Assembly: GCA_016744475.1 (NCBI GenBank)
Contig: JADGEH010000001.1
Coordinates: 1-64,000, forward strand
Direction of reading: 5' to 3'
DNA: 64,000 nt
Source: Thiotrichales bacterium
Lineage (GTDB): Bacteria; Pseudomonadota; Gammaproteobacteria; Beggiatoales; Beggiatoaceae
Shown one piece after another: positions 27,572-37,236 of this stretch. Position 1 is the stretch's first letter, and the number at the start of each line of letters is the position of its first letter. Made by a program: the position numbers and the translations under genes. The notes under the pieces are model-generated. The model saw only the letters and a program-made list of their open reading frames with translations. It was not told the origin of the DNA and searched no databases.

Positions 27572-29644
27572 TCAAAAACTATACTTCAAACCTAGATTAA
27601 AACTGCGTCCACGATTAGCAATGCCTTGTTCAAACAAGGCAGGTTTAACCGAGTGATAATAATCTTCATTCAATAAATTATTAAACTTGGCAGAAATAGT
27701 CATCTGTGGATTAAGCTGATAATGCACAGCCGCATTCACCACCCAATAAGCGGCTAAGCGATTCATCACCCCGCCTATGGCTTGTTGCTCCACCTCGTCA
27801 TGAAAATATGTATTCAGATTGAAATGCCAATCATCACGTTGATAGTGAGCCATCATAGAAAAAGTTTGTTGTGGAAAACGCTGAGGGGCTTCTTCTGTGG
27901 CTGAGAAATAACTATAGGCCATACGCAAGATAACATCTTTAAAGGGTTCAAGCGTCGCTTCTAATTCCCAACCTTCAGTCGTTAATACTTCTTCAGTATT
28001 CATGAAAATACGTTGATTGCTGGCATTAAGTTGCGTATCAATCAAATCTTGATGACGGCTATGAAACCAGGTTAATGTGGTTTGTGCTTTATCACGATAA
28101 GTTTGTAACCAGGCTAACTCCACCGTTTTAATCTTTTCGGGTCGCAATTGCGAATTACCCGTTAATACACTACTTAACTGGCGGCGGGAAGGTGCTCGAA
28201 AAGCTTCGCCATACATCATTTTAAAACTCGTATTCGCTGATAAGGCATAGAGCATCGATAAACGTGGATTCACTGAATTGCCAAAATCAGAATAACGATC
28301 ATAACGAGTGCCTACAGTCGCTGACCATTGATCATTGATCTGATATTTATCCTGAATATATAGACTGATAATATGCCGAGAATTTTCACTAGAACGCGGC
28401 ATTCCTTCCTGGATGTCTCCCGCATAATCTGTCAATGCACTGGGTACACCGCGTGCCACATCCAAGGTTTGATTTAAGGAACTTGAACGATAATTTGAAG
28501 CAAACCGATCTTTTACATTATCTGGTTGCCGCCAATCTAAGCCCGCAAATAACTCATGTTTTTTATTTAAAACATAACGCCCTTCTATGCCTAAAGACCA
28601 TTCACGTTCTTTAGAAACACCGCCGTTTAATAAGGCGGCTTGCTCATTACCTGTAGCCGCTTTCACTTGATCCGCAGACAGTGTTTGCATCACCGTATTA
28701 TCGTTTTGCCAGGAATACCCGGTATGTAGTTTTAATTCATACAAGGCTTCATCAAATACCGTGTATTGCAAACGCGCAAAATGGCTATCAAATTGAACTT
28801 CATTTACCTCGCTAATATCGCTCGCCAAATAAAAATCAGGTAAAGACTGATGATGATAACGCAACAACAACTTCCATTGCTGATACTGCACATTCAAATA
28901 CAAATCTTGCTGTTGTCGAGGGTCTCGAACGCTGTCTAATTCTCCCACCAAGGTTTCAGCATACGAATCCCCCGCATCTTCAAAGTAACGGGCAGAAGCA
29001 GACCATTTCCAGTCACGTCCTGATTTAGACATATTGATATACGCCTCACGACTGTCAAACTCACCCACACTCACATAAGCTTCGTTTAACTCATCGTCCG
29101 TAATAATATTCACCACCCCCGCAAAGGCGCTGGTGCCATACAATGCCGAACCCGGCCCACGAATGATTTCAACCCGTTTGACATTATGTAGAGAAATAAA
29201 ATGATTCAAGCTCAAAGCACCGCCGCTGCGATCATTATTCAAGCGCTGCCCATCCAACATAAACAAGACATTGTAAGAAGCCTGTGGAGTCGTCCGCCCG
29301 CGTGCTGCCACCATATAACCTTGACCAAAAACAATTTCACGGGTCGCAATAAAACCCGGCACAAAATTCAATAACGTCTCGACCGATTCAATCCCCATCC
29401 CCTGAAGCTCTTGGCGGGTAAACACCGTCACCGAAGAAGGCGCATCTGATATGTGCTCTGAGGTTTTAGACGCCACTTCTACTTCCACTTCGAGTAATTG
29501 CTCAAACGACATGGATAGCAAAGATTTTGTTTGTGAACGCAAGGCCGTAGGTGTTTCTAAATCTTTAGCTGCCCACAACACGGGCACAAGACAAGATATA
29601 GCGACATAAGTACAAGTATTTTTGATAACAGCGATCATTTTCAT
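27572..29644 (-). CDS. TonB-dependent outer-membrane receptor
   Basis: I place the start at 29644 (MKMIAVIKN...), which gives a signal peptide ending near LWAA; an upstream ATG at 29710 would add 22 residues without a signal. A TonB-box-like stretch (LEVEVEVASKT) is followed by the plug domain (APSSVTVFTRQELQGMGIESV, GPGSALYGTSAFAGVVNI), then a beta-barrel ending in GRSFNLGLKYSF with a terminal Phe. It imports a scarce nutrient using TonB energy. The plug resembles receptors of the colicin I/vitamin B12/siderophore group. The substrate is not decidable. No other transport genes flank it. Confidence 0.92.
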   Translation of the reverse strand: MKMIAVIKNTCTYVAISCLVPVLWAAKDLETPTALRSQTKSLLSMSFEQLLEVEVEVASKTSEHISDAPSSVTVFTRQELQGMGIESVETLLNFVPGFIATREIVFGQGYMVAARGRTTPQASYNVLFMLDGQRLNNDRSGGALSLNHFISLHNVKRVEIIRGPGSALYGTSAFAGVVNIITDDELNEAYVSVGEFDSREAYINMSKSGRDWKWSASARYFEDAGDSYAETLVGELDSVRDPRQQQDLYLNVQYQQWKLLLRYHHQSLPDFYLASDISEVNEVQFDSHFARLQYTVFDEALYELKLHTGYSWQNDNTVMQTLSADQVKAATGNEQAALLNGGVSKEREWSLGIEGRYVLNKKHELFAGLDWRQPDNVKDRFASNYRSSSLNQTLDVARGVPSALTDYAGDIQEGMPRSSENSRHIISLYIQDKYQINDQWSATVGTRYDRYSDFGNSVNPRLSMLYALSANTSFKMMYGEAFRAPSRRQLSSVLTGNSQLRPEKIKTVELAWLQTYRDKAQTTLTWFHSRHQDLIDTQLNASNQRIFMNTEEVLTTEGWELEATLEPFKDVILRMAYSYFSATEEAPQRFPQQTFSMMAHYQRDDWHFNLNTYFHDEVEQQAIGGVMNRLAAYWVVNAAVHYQLNPQMTISAKFNNLLNEDYYHSVKPALFEQGIANRGRSFNLGLKYSF

Positions 29645-29862
29645 ATTCAAAAGCTTTGGTGTTATGGAATAAAAAGACAACTCACATCCAGTTTTTTCCA
29701 CGCTATGCAAATCCCAAGGTGAAGCAATTCAGATAAAAGCTGCTGATGATGAATCTATTTTACGCTTAAATGTGACAGAAAATAACATTTTTGGCGCTCC
29801 AATATTGATGTCAGCCCCCAATATAGGGGCAATAAATCAGTTATACGTCCACCTATCAGTTC

Positions 29863-30026
29863 TTAGAGCCTATACAAAGATGGGGAATCGAAGTGAAAAT
29901 GCGCTATTTTGAGGCAGGTTTTTCGGTTTTTTAAGGCGAATAGCGGGCGTGTGTTGATAAAAAGCGGAAAACCTGATCAAAAGGGCGGATTTGCAGCCGA
30001 TTATCCCGTTTTCGTATAGGCTCTTA
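29863..30026 (+). mobile_element. MITE-like element, copy B
   Basis: The 158-bp core lies at 29866-30023, with TTA on both sides. It differs from copy A at scattered positions, including one in the left terminal repeat (TATACAAAG instead of TATACGAAG). It lies between the TonB receptor start and the IS1182-type element, in the same orientation as copies A, C and D. The bases from 29711 to 29862 hold no gene I can support. Confidence 0.88.
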
Positions 30027-30155
30027 ACTACGATGCTCCAGTCCCACTGAAATATGATCCCTTTATCGGTACTGACCGCAACGTAGTCAAAATGGCATTC
30101 TCATGCGACGAGCTTGTAAAAGAACCTCGTTTTAAGCTAAGCATCATTTATCTAG

Positions 30156-31834
30156 TTCCCAAGCGCCGAGGCTGTAAAAGAACCGCCTTCAGGTTATCCT
30201 ATATGCCCATCATAATATTTTGCCAAAAGTAAACAAAGCCTATGACATCGCGCCGCTATAAAGTTGGGTTTAATCGCCAACAAACGACCTTTTTACCGCC
30301 AAGCCTAGATGAATAGGTGTCAGAAGCGAATGTGGTGAGAGCCATTGATACGTATGTCGAATCTTTGGATATGGCAGCCCTTGGTTTTAGCCACACTGAA
30401 ACGGACAACAAGCGAGGTGATGGTCAACCCGCTTATCCGCCCTCAATGCTGCTGAAGTGCTATTTATATGGCTACATGAATCGTGTTCGTTCTAGCCGCC
30501 GTTTAGCCCGAGAGGCGCGACTCAACGTAGAATTAATGTGGCTGTTACAGTGCTTCAAGCCAAGTCATGCCAGCATTGCCCATTTCCGTAAAGACAATCT
30601 AAACGCTATCAAAGCAGTGAACCGAGATGTTGTCCAAATGTGTCGAGAAATGAAGCTCTTTGGTGCGGAAGAAGCCTCAATTGATGGCACATTGATGCAC
30701 GGTCATGCCAGCAAAGGCAGTATTTTTAAACGCGAACAATTGGAAAAAGAAACGCAAAAACTCGAAAAAGCCATAGACCACTATCTTGCGAAACTTGAAC
30801 AAAGTGACCCATCAGACACTGATTTGCCTTCACATGAAGACAAGCCATTATCTGAAAAACTCGAACGCTTAAAAGAACGCCAAACCACCTGCCAAGAACG
30901 CCTAAAAAAACTTGATGAAAATGGTGAAAAACAGCTTTCAGAAACAGATTCTGATGCCCGCTTGCTCAACAAACGCGGACACACCATGGCGGGCTACAAT
31001 GTACAAATAGCGGTCGATGTTAAACATAAACTCATCATTCACAACGAAGTCGTACAAGACAACAACGACACTCAACCACTTGAACCGATGGCGCTTAAGA
31101 CCAAAGACATACTGGACACCGAAACCTTAACGGTCAATGCAGACACAGGCTACGAAAACCACGAACAAATAAAAGCCTGTGAAGATGCGGGCATCATCTC
31201 CTATGTTCCGCTGGCCGATAAAGCTGCACCGATTCGTGCAGAGGGACGCTTCACCCATGCGGAATTTAAATAGGATGCGGCTACAGACAGCTACCGTTGC
31301 CCTGCAGGCGAAATGCTGACACGCCAAGGTACACACACTAAACGCGGACAAAAGCGCGGACGCTATGCCTCCAAAGCCAGTGGCTGTGCGCAATGCCCAC
31401 AACGCAAACAATGCTGACCCAAGAAAACACCCTATCGACAGCTTTACCGTTGGAAACATCAAGAAGTCATTGACCGACATCGCGCCCGTATGGAGAAAGA
31501 TGGACGGGAGCATATGAAACGACGTGCTGCTACGGTTGAACATCCATTTGGCACAATGAAAGTCAACATGGGCTGGCAGCACTTCCTCATGCGAGGGCTA
31601 GAAAAGGTGCGAGCCGAAATGAATGTGCAAATGTTGACCTACCATTTTCAGCGTGTTTTGAACATTGTCGGGATAGTGGCGTTTAAAAATCACCTAAAAC
31701 AGCGAATTGCAGCATAAATGGGGAGATATTCCCTTTTTTTGCCCTGAAATGCTCAAAACATCATGATTTCGAGTTTTTTAATGTCATTAAAACCACATTG
31801 GAGGCAGTTCTTTTACAGCCTCGCCGCTTGGGAA
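30156..31834 (+). mobile_element. IS1182-family insertion sequence, degenerate
   Basis: Terminal inverted repeats bound the element: TTCCCAAGCGCCGAGGCTGT on the left and the complement of ACAGCCTCGCCGCTTGGGAA on the right. The match continues inward through AAAAGAAC and GCCT, about 32 bp with two mismatches. The 1.68-kb length and the single transposase reading frame suit IS1182. No target duplication is obvious. Part of the left region (30063-30105, ACTGACCGCAACGTAGTC) resembles the repeat found right of the element, so the outer limits could be within a repeat. Confidence 0.85.
30242..31717 (+). pseudogene. IS1182-family transposase with three in-frame stop codons
   Basis: Reading one frame from the ATG at 30242 gives a full-length IS1182-type transposase: MTSRRYKVGFNRQQTTFLPP, then RAIDTYVESLDMAALGF, YPPSMLLKCYLYGYMNR, the DDE aspartate in EASIDGTLMHG, DTGYENHEQI, CPAGEMLTRQG, and VEHPFGTMKVNMGWQHFL near the end. 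Three stops interrupt it: TAG at 30314, TAG at 31271 and TGA at 31415. There is no frameshift. From family knowledge, both TAG codons sit where Tyr is usual. It is most likely a recent pseudogene; a GTG at 30317 could start a truncated product. Confidence 0.88.
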
Positions 31835-31846
31835 TTCATCCTTGCC

Positions 31847-31906
31847 AGCGTTGCTGGCTGTACAGACCGCAACACAGTCAAGACAGCATTCCCAAGTGGC
31901 TCTTAG
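31847..31906 (+). repeat. Dispersed repeat with CTGTACAG and CCAAGTGGC, copy 1
   Basis: The stretch runs CCAGCGTTGCTGGCTGTACAG to TTCCCAAGTGGCTCTT. A related copy lies at about 46435-46502 (ACCGCGTTGCGGTCTGTACAG to TTTCCAAGTGGCGTTT). It lies directly at the right end of the IS1182 element. Confidence 0.6.
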
Positions 31907-31926
31907 GAACGAGGTAATCGCTTAGC

Positions 31927-32045
31927 CTCCCCTCCTTGAAGGAGGGGATTGAGGGGTGGTGAGCAAAGGCATTCATTCCTTGACAAAAAATCGAAGGAAA
32001 GAAGCTCTCCATCACCACCCCCTCGCCCCCTCCTGCGAGGAGGGA
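31927..32045. repeat. Inverted-repeat element with CCCCTCC arms
   Basis: The left arm is the palindrome CCCCTCCTTGAAGGAGGGG followed by GAGGGGTGGTGA. The right arm is TCACCACCCCCTC followed by CCCTCCTGCGAGGAGGG. The pair bounds about 80 bp without coding potential. Together 31835-32332 holds this repeat, MITE copy C and a palindrome, and no gene. Confidence 0.7.
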
Positions 32046-32076
32046 ATAAAACCAACGGCTTGCAATGCTACTTGGC

Positions 32077-32240
32077 TTAGAGCCTATACGAAGATGGGGA
32101 ATCGAAGCGAAAATTCGCCATTTTGAGGCAGGATTTTCGGTTTTTTAAGGCGAATAGCGGGCGTGTGTTGATAAAAAGCGGAAATCCTGACCAAAAGGAC
32201 GGATTTGCAGCCGATGGTCCCATTTTCGTATAGGCTCTTA
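32077..32240 (+). mobile_element. MITE-like element, copy C
   Basis: The 158-bp core lies at 32080-32237, flanked by TTA on both sides. Compared with copy A, the left inner arm reads CAGGATTTTCGG instead of CAGGTTTTTCGG, and the right arm reads CGGAAATCCTG instead of CGGAAAACCTG. This is a paired, compensating change in the stem. The element marks the left edge of the TIR-CHAT locus. Confidence 0.9.
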
Positions 32241-32288
32241 ACTAAATGGCAGTGACGGAGACGGTGGGAACGAGGTCAAAATTTAACT

Positions 32289-32349
32289 GGAGTGCCAAAC
32301 CGTAGTTTGGCACGCGAAGCTTTCGTGTCAAACTACGGTTTGACACTCC
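32289..32349. repeat. 61-bp palindrome overlapping the end of the TPR remnant
   Basis: GGAGTGCCAAACCGTAGTTT begins the left arm, and AAACTACGGTTTGACACTCC ends the right. The arms are nearly complementary, with an AAGCTT centre. The left arm sequence recurs at 37237-37256 at the other end of the locus. The stop codon of the TPR remnant lies inside the palindrome. Confidence 0.8.
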
Positions 32350-32857
32350 TAAGCTGCTCCAACACATACTGCAACTCGGCGATGTGCTCAAAATACAACG
32401 CAGGGTCTTGTGCCAAAGCAGGGTCACGATGGCCTTGCAACAGGCTTTGTAGATTGGTGATGAAGGCTTTGTCTGAATCACTCAATGAACCTTGTAAATA
32501 CTCCGCCAACTGCGCCCCCAGTGCTTGGATTGCCGCCTTGTCTTGGCTTTGCAATACCTGCAACACCGCAAGGCATAAACGCCCGCCACCGCTGTGGTTT
32601 TCGCCGCCATCGCGGCGATAGGCGAGATAGGCGGCGACGGCCTTGGCTTTGGCATCGGCGGCGGCTTGGGGGTGGTTTTCGGCCTGTTCTAACAGATGGA
32701 GAATCATCCAAGTTTTCCACGGTTCTGCGGTGTGACCATAGGCTTGTTTACATTCAATCGCACGCAGCAATTCGCGGCGGGCTTCGCTGTAGCGTTGTAG
32801 TTTAATAAGTGAGGCAGCGATATTGTTGCGAAAATTCAAGCCAAATATAGACGGCAC
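32333..32857 (-). pseudogene. C-terminal TPR remnant of the TIR-CHAT-NB-ARC gene
   Basis: The frame starts in the middle of a TPR array (NNIAASLIKLQRYSEARREL, IECKQAYGHTAEPWKTWMIL) and ends with a helical tail. There is no own start with a ribosome binding site. TPR ends of this type occur at the C-terminus of CHAT or TIR proteins with an NB-ARC domain. It lies on the same strand as the truncated TIR-CHAT-NB-ARC gene (34693-37214), which lacks exactly such an end. I infer that both are parts of one former gene separated by about 1.8 kb of new sequence. The last residues (RSVKP) come from the palindrome at 32289-32349. It could alternatively be a small expressed TPR protein. Confidence 0.7.
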
Positions 32858-32899
32858 ATTGTATTATCCTTTGCTATTGAGCAATTTAGGAGAAACTAC

Positions 32900-34003
32900 A
32901 TGAGAAATAGGCTGATCATAATGTTGTTTATCGCGCTGACTGTGCCAGCGGTGCAAGCGTGGGAATTGCCGTCGTTTCTAAGTCCAGACGAATCCAAAGC
33001 CGAGGAACTCTACAACAAGGCACTGGATTTGGAAGTGCAAAATCAAGCAGACAAGGCATCACTGTATTATCAGGATATTCTGACGCGCTATCCTGATACC
33101 GAAACCGCGAAAGCTGTGCGGAAGAAAATGGAGGATGCAAAAGAAGCCAAGGCGGATGCCGTTTACCAAAAAGCACTGCAAGCTGAAGCCAGACAAGATT
33201 TTGCTCAGGCATTGGTATATTGCCGCGAAGTGATTAACCGCTATCCTGATACCCGTAGCGCAAGCACAGCGCAAAACAAGCTGGCGGATTTGGAACAGGC
33301 GCAGCAAGCTGCTCAAACGCGGCAACAACAACGCGAAGCGGAACAGCAGCAACAACAGGCTCAACAAGCGATTGACGACCTGTATCAAAAAGCCCTGCAA
33401 TATGAAGCGCGTCAAGATTTTGATAATGCCCGTTTGTATTATCAGGACGTGGTGAACCGCTATCCTGACAGTTCTACCGCTCAAGCCGCACAAGCTAAAC
33501 TCAGCAACTTGCCGACAAAAATTAATCGGTATTTGGCTTATCCTGATGGCACAGCGTTAGACACAGTGACGGGCTTGATGTGGATGCGTTGCTCGGTTGG
33601 GCAGAAATGGGATGGCAGTACTTGCGTGGGTCATGCACAATGGAAAGATGCAAAAAGCGCCAGTAAAAACTTTGCGGGCTACAGTAATTGGCGTTTACCC
33701 AGTATTGATGAACTACGCACGCTGGTATATTGTAGCAATGGCAAACCAGAGTATTTTAGTATGGGTGAAGATGATGCAGATTTTTCCAGTCTAGGTTGTG
33801 GAGGTACTCCTGGGCAAGATTATGCTTTTCCAACTATTATCCAAGAAGTTTTTCCAAAAACACCGCATAGGTGGTTCTTATCTGACTCTCTTGTGCTTTC
33901 TCATCCTGGCAACATTCATATACTAAATTTTGGGCGTGGTTACTATGGTGGAGACAGTCCTGATAACCCTTATTATGTTCGGTTAGTACGCAATGGGCAG
34001 TGA
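32900..34003 (+). CDS. Exported TPR-repeat protein with C-terminal DUF1566 domain
   Basis: The 367-residue protein begins with a signal peptide (cleavage near VQAWE). Three tandem units follow with the pattern LYNKALDLEVQNQADKASLYYQDILTRYPDT; each carries LYYQD/CREV and RYPD. They are TPR-like, of the outer-membrane assembly type, with a Gln-rich linker (about 140-155). The C-terminal DUF1566 domain shows DTVTGLMWMRCSVGQKWDG, WRLPSIDELRTLV and a final YYVRLVRNGQ. DUF1566 is a C-type-lectin-like fold found in many surface proteins. AGGAG precedes the ATG. The gene sits inside the broken TIR-CHAT locus, on the opposite strand. Confidence 0.85.
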   Translation: MRNRLIIMLFIALTVPAVQAWELPSFLSPDESKAEELYNKALDLEVQNQADKASLYYQDILTRYPDTETAKAVRKKMEDAKEAKADAVYQKALQAEARQDFAQALVYCREVINRYPDTRSASTAQNKLADLEQAQQAAQTRQQQREAEQQQQQAQQAIDDLYQKALQYEARQDFDNARLYYQDVVNRYPDSSTAQAAQAKLSNLPTKINRYLAYPDGTALDTVTGLMWMRCSVGQKWDGSTCVGHAQWKDAKSASKNFAGYSNWRLPSIDELRTLVYCSNGKPEYFSMGEDDADFSSLGCGGTPGQDYAFPTIIQEVFPKTPHRWFLSDSLVLSHPGNIHILNFGRGYYGGDSPDNPYYVRLVRNGQ

Positions 34004-34048
34004 CCTTTGAGTTTTAGTACGTCAAGAAATTAATAAACTAAACACAAC

Positions 34049-34525
34049 ATGAACCCCATCGTCTACCTCGAATCCTCCGTCATCAGCTACTTAACCGCCA
34101 AACCCAGTCGTGATGTGGTTATTGCCGGGCGGCAGGCGATTACCTCGGATTGGTGGGAAAACCACCGGCAGCACTTTGAATTGCGCGTTTCCGCCTTGGT
34201 GGAAGAAGAAATCAGCCAAGGCAATGCTATGGCGGCACAACGCCGTTTGGACTTGATTCAGGACATTCCCAATTTGGTGATTTCCGATGCGGCGACGGAA
34301 CTGGCTGAATTGCTGATAAAACAAGGCGCAGTGCCCAAAGGCAGCGAGGAAGATGCCTTGCACATCGCCATTGCCGCCGCGCAAGGCGTGGATTATTTGC
34401 TCACTTGGAATTTCAAGCACATCAACAACGCGGCAACCCGTAACCGTATCGTAAAAATTGTTGAAACCTATGGTTTCACCTGCCCATTGCTGTGTTCTCC
34501 CGAAGAATTAGGAGCTTTAACATGA
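34049..34525 (+). CDS. PIN-domain toxin (VapC-like RNase)
   Basis: The 158-residue protein starts MNPIVYLESSVISYLTAKPS, has an acidic residue in ALVEEEISQG, and ends its active-site set with GSEEDALHIAIAA and YLLTWNFKHINN. This is the four-acid PIN pattern, with Glu in place of the first Asp (YLESS). Such toxins cleave RNA. Its stop TGA overlaps the ATG of the next short gene by three bases (ATGA), typical of a toxin-antitoxin pair, here with the toxin first. Expression signals are weak. Confidence 0.82.
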   Translation: MNPIVYLESSVISYLTAKPSRDVVIAGRQAITSDWWENHRQHFELRVSALVEEEISQGNAMAAQRRLDLIQDIPNLVISDAATELAELLIKQGAVPKGSEEDALHIAIAAAQGVDYLLTWNFKHINNAATRNRIVKIVETYGFTCPLLCSPEELGALT

Positions 34526-34695
34526 TAAACGACCCAATTGTGGAAGAAGTACGCCATTTCCGCCAACTGCACACGGAAAAGTACCAGCATGATTTGAAAC
34601 GCATCGTCAAGGCTTTGCGTGAAAAAGAACGAGCCTCGAAACGCCCTTTGCTCAACTCTGGGCCAAAATTATTTACAGATGTAAAAGCATCCTGA
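34522..34695 (+). CDS. Putative antitoxin of the PIN toxin
   Basis: The start ATG at 34522 is preceded by AGGAGCTTTAA. The 57-residue product opens NDPIVEEVRHFRQLHTEKY and is highly charged. Small proteins of this kind regularly follow PIN toxins of the upstream type. The last residues (GPKLFTDVKAS) run into the point where the opposite-strand TIR-CHAT gene loses its normal sequence, so the C-terminus may be a hybrid created by the rearrangement. Confidence 0.72.
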   Translation: MINDPIVEEVRHFRQLHTEKYQHDLKRIVKALREKERASKRPLLNSGPKLFTDVKAS

Positions 34696-37214
34696 ATCCC
34701 GCGCCGCGCCAATTCGGGCGCGAGTAACACCAGCGCCCGCGCATGTCCGTGCAGGCTGTCCACCAGTTTTTCTAATTCTTGTTGTGCCTTGTCGTAGTCC
34801 TGAGTATGTTGCGGAGAAGGCAGCGGGATGCCTTTTTGTGCCAACACTTTCGCCAATAAATCCAGCGCGTCGTGATGATTCAATGCGCCGAGTTGCACAG
34901 TGTTGTGCGCAAACGGTGCGGGGAGTTGTTCGCGGGAGGTGAAGAGGATGCGGGTGTGTTTGGATTGTAGGCATTGCGTGGCTAAACCTGACAGGTTTTG
35001 GAAACCTGTCAGGTTTGAACCCATCAACGACTCGCAATTATCAAACACAATCAAACAGGGCGCATCTGCCAAGGCGCGTTGCACCTGCTGCAAACTTTCT
35101 TCATCACTTTGCTGCGCCACCGACCATTTGGGCAATAACTGCCGCCCCAGTGCATCCAGCATGGCGCGTTGGCTGTGGCGGTGTTCGACGCTGACAAAGG
35201 CGACCCGCTGCACCCGTCGAGTACGCACAAACCAACGCGCCAGTTCACATGCCAAAGTGGTTTTACCCGCGCCGCCGATGCCGCGCAAAACGGCGTAAGG
35301 TTGGGTCAATAACAAGCGTTCCAGCGCCAGTAATTCGCGGCTGCGCCCGACGAAATGATGCGGCGGGGTGTCGGGCAAGTCGCCGAGGCTGAGGCGTTGC
35401 TGCTGCGCCGCCAGTACGCTCATGCGCTCGCTGGGCAGGGTGTTGAATAACAAGGGGTCGAGCTGTTCTTGATACAGCACCGGCACAAACCAATCCTGCA
35501 AACGCAACTCGCCCACGCCTTCGAGATAACCACGCACCGTGTCGCCGTGTAATTCACGTTGCCCCGCCAACATCGCCGAGCCAACCCGTTTGCCCGCTGC
35601 CAAGCTGCGATAAAAAGCACCGACAAAGCGCCGTGCGGTTTCCACCAACACGCTATGGCTCATCGCCACCACTGAACTCACGCCCGTTTGCAGCAAGGAA
35701 GCCGCCACCGAGGCATTGATTTTGTCCTCGCTTTGCGCGGTTTGACAGGCTTCGAGGAATACCAAAGGGATGCGGTGTTGGTTTAAGGTGTTCGCCAATG
35801 TGTCGGCATGGACTAACGCCGTGCGGCGTTTTTGTAATGCTCGTGCCAGCGCTTCGCGCGGCATGGACGACGGGCGCTCTGCGCCCACGGGTGCGCGGAG
35901 CGCAAAACTGTCGTGCGGCGCAGAGCGCTCGCACGAGATAGAGGCAGGGTCTTCAAAACACAACGCGCCCAGCCCTTTGCGGCGGTCATACACCCCATGC
36001 CCGTCGAAATGCACCACATGGAAAGGCTTGCCCGCATCGAACGCGGCTTGCAGGGCTTTTTCCATCGCCGGAAAAGTCGGCGGGCTGAGTACCGTCAGTT
36101 CCGCCAAACCACCCAAGTCGGCAAGCGCCTCGGTCAAAGGCAAGGCGCTGACGCGGTGGTCGATGTACGCCGTGCCTTCTTGTTCAGGACGCGGGCTGAT
36201 GAGCAAGACGCGGATGGGTAAATCCAGTTTGAGATGAGCGCGAGGGTCGTGATTCGGCAAACGACGGCGCACATGCGCGGGTTTTGCGCCTTGGAATAAC
36301 CAGCCGTTTTCGTTGTGTAATAACTCCCACGGCAAGGCGAGTAACTCGGTGGCGGCGGTGTCGGTTTGTTTTTTTTCTTCCTTGCTTGCACCGTCCAGTG
36401 CGGCGTTGTCCACTTCGATAGAAAAGCGTTGATCGCCGCTGTCTGCTTGCCATTGCTGGAAAATGGCGCGGGCTTTTTCGGTGGCTAAAGCGGCTTGGTG
36501 CAAAGTCGTGCCCCAGCGCGGTAACTGTGCTTCGATGACTTCGCCACGGTCTTTGAATACGCCCACAGGCCAGCCCAAATACTGCTCCAAATACCAGCTT
36601 AAATCCTCGGCTTCGATAGCACCGATGGGCGCGATGAAGCGAAAAGGTGGGCTGCTAACGCTGGGTGTTTTATCGCTGGGGTGGTAAACCAGTTCTGCCC
36701 TCGCGCTGTAACGGCGGCTGTTGTCGTCTTGCAGGGTTTCTTGTGGGTCGTAGAGTTTAAGCAGTAATTCCGCCAGCGGCTTTTCTTCAACGGTGCTGGC
36801 TTGGTTTGAGCCATCGGGGAGTTGTTTGCCAAGGGCTGCGAGGAGATCGGGGAGGATGAAGTCGATGGTTTTGTCGGACTGGTGGGTCAGCGCGTGTAAA
36901 TCTGCGCCGACTAAGGCTTGTACTAAAACGTGCTGCACTTCGGGAAAACATAAGGGTACAATTTTTTTCTTGTGTTGTTTTGCCCAGTTGATTTCTTGGA
37001 TAACCCACGCGGAGTTGACGCTGTTGAGCGTGAACACCACCAGCACATAGTCGGCTTGTTCGATGTGTTGCTGGATTTGTGGCGTGAGCGCATCGCCTGC
37101 GCTGAGTTCGCGGGTGTCTAGCCATGCGTCTATACCGTGCTTTTCTAAGGCTTCGCGCAGGGTTTGGACAAAGGTTTTGTCTTTGCTGGAATGGGAGATG
37201 AATACTTGCGGCAT
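34693..37214 (-). pseudogene. TIR-CHAT-NB-ARC STAND protein, truncated (TPR end lost)
   Basis: Domains in order: TIR at 1 to about 130 (FISHSSKDKTFVQ, SAWVIQE with the likely NADase Glu74); a linker; a CHAT caspase-like protease at about 330-560 with the His in HFDGHG (His406) and Cys490 in FLEACQTAQ; and an NB-ARC ATPase with P-loop GIGGAGKTT (645-653), LIVFDN (721-726) and ILFTSRE. This is the plan of a STAND-type immune sensor in which a C-terminal repeat array detects a trigger. The expected TPR array is missing: after RRGIQ (about residue 841) the frame runs antisense through the antitoxin gene until a stop at 34476. The N-terminal part could still be translated. All catalytic residues named are intact. 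Confidence 0.85.
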
Positions 37215-37236
37215 GATGTGATTCTCGTGTTGGATT

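Noticed and set aside
31490-31717. Separate small gene (75 codons) after the transposase
   Set aside because: It is in the same frame as the transposase and encodes its C-terminal VEHPFGTMK part; it is the distal piece of the interrupted gene.
35770-36237. Long frame antisense to the TIR-CHAT gene
   Set aside because: The opposite strand encodes clear CHAT domain residues; the antisense frame is Arg/Ser-rich, without recognisable domains or a ribosome binding site.
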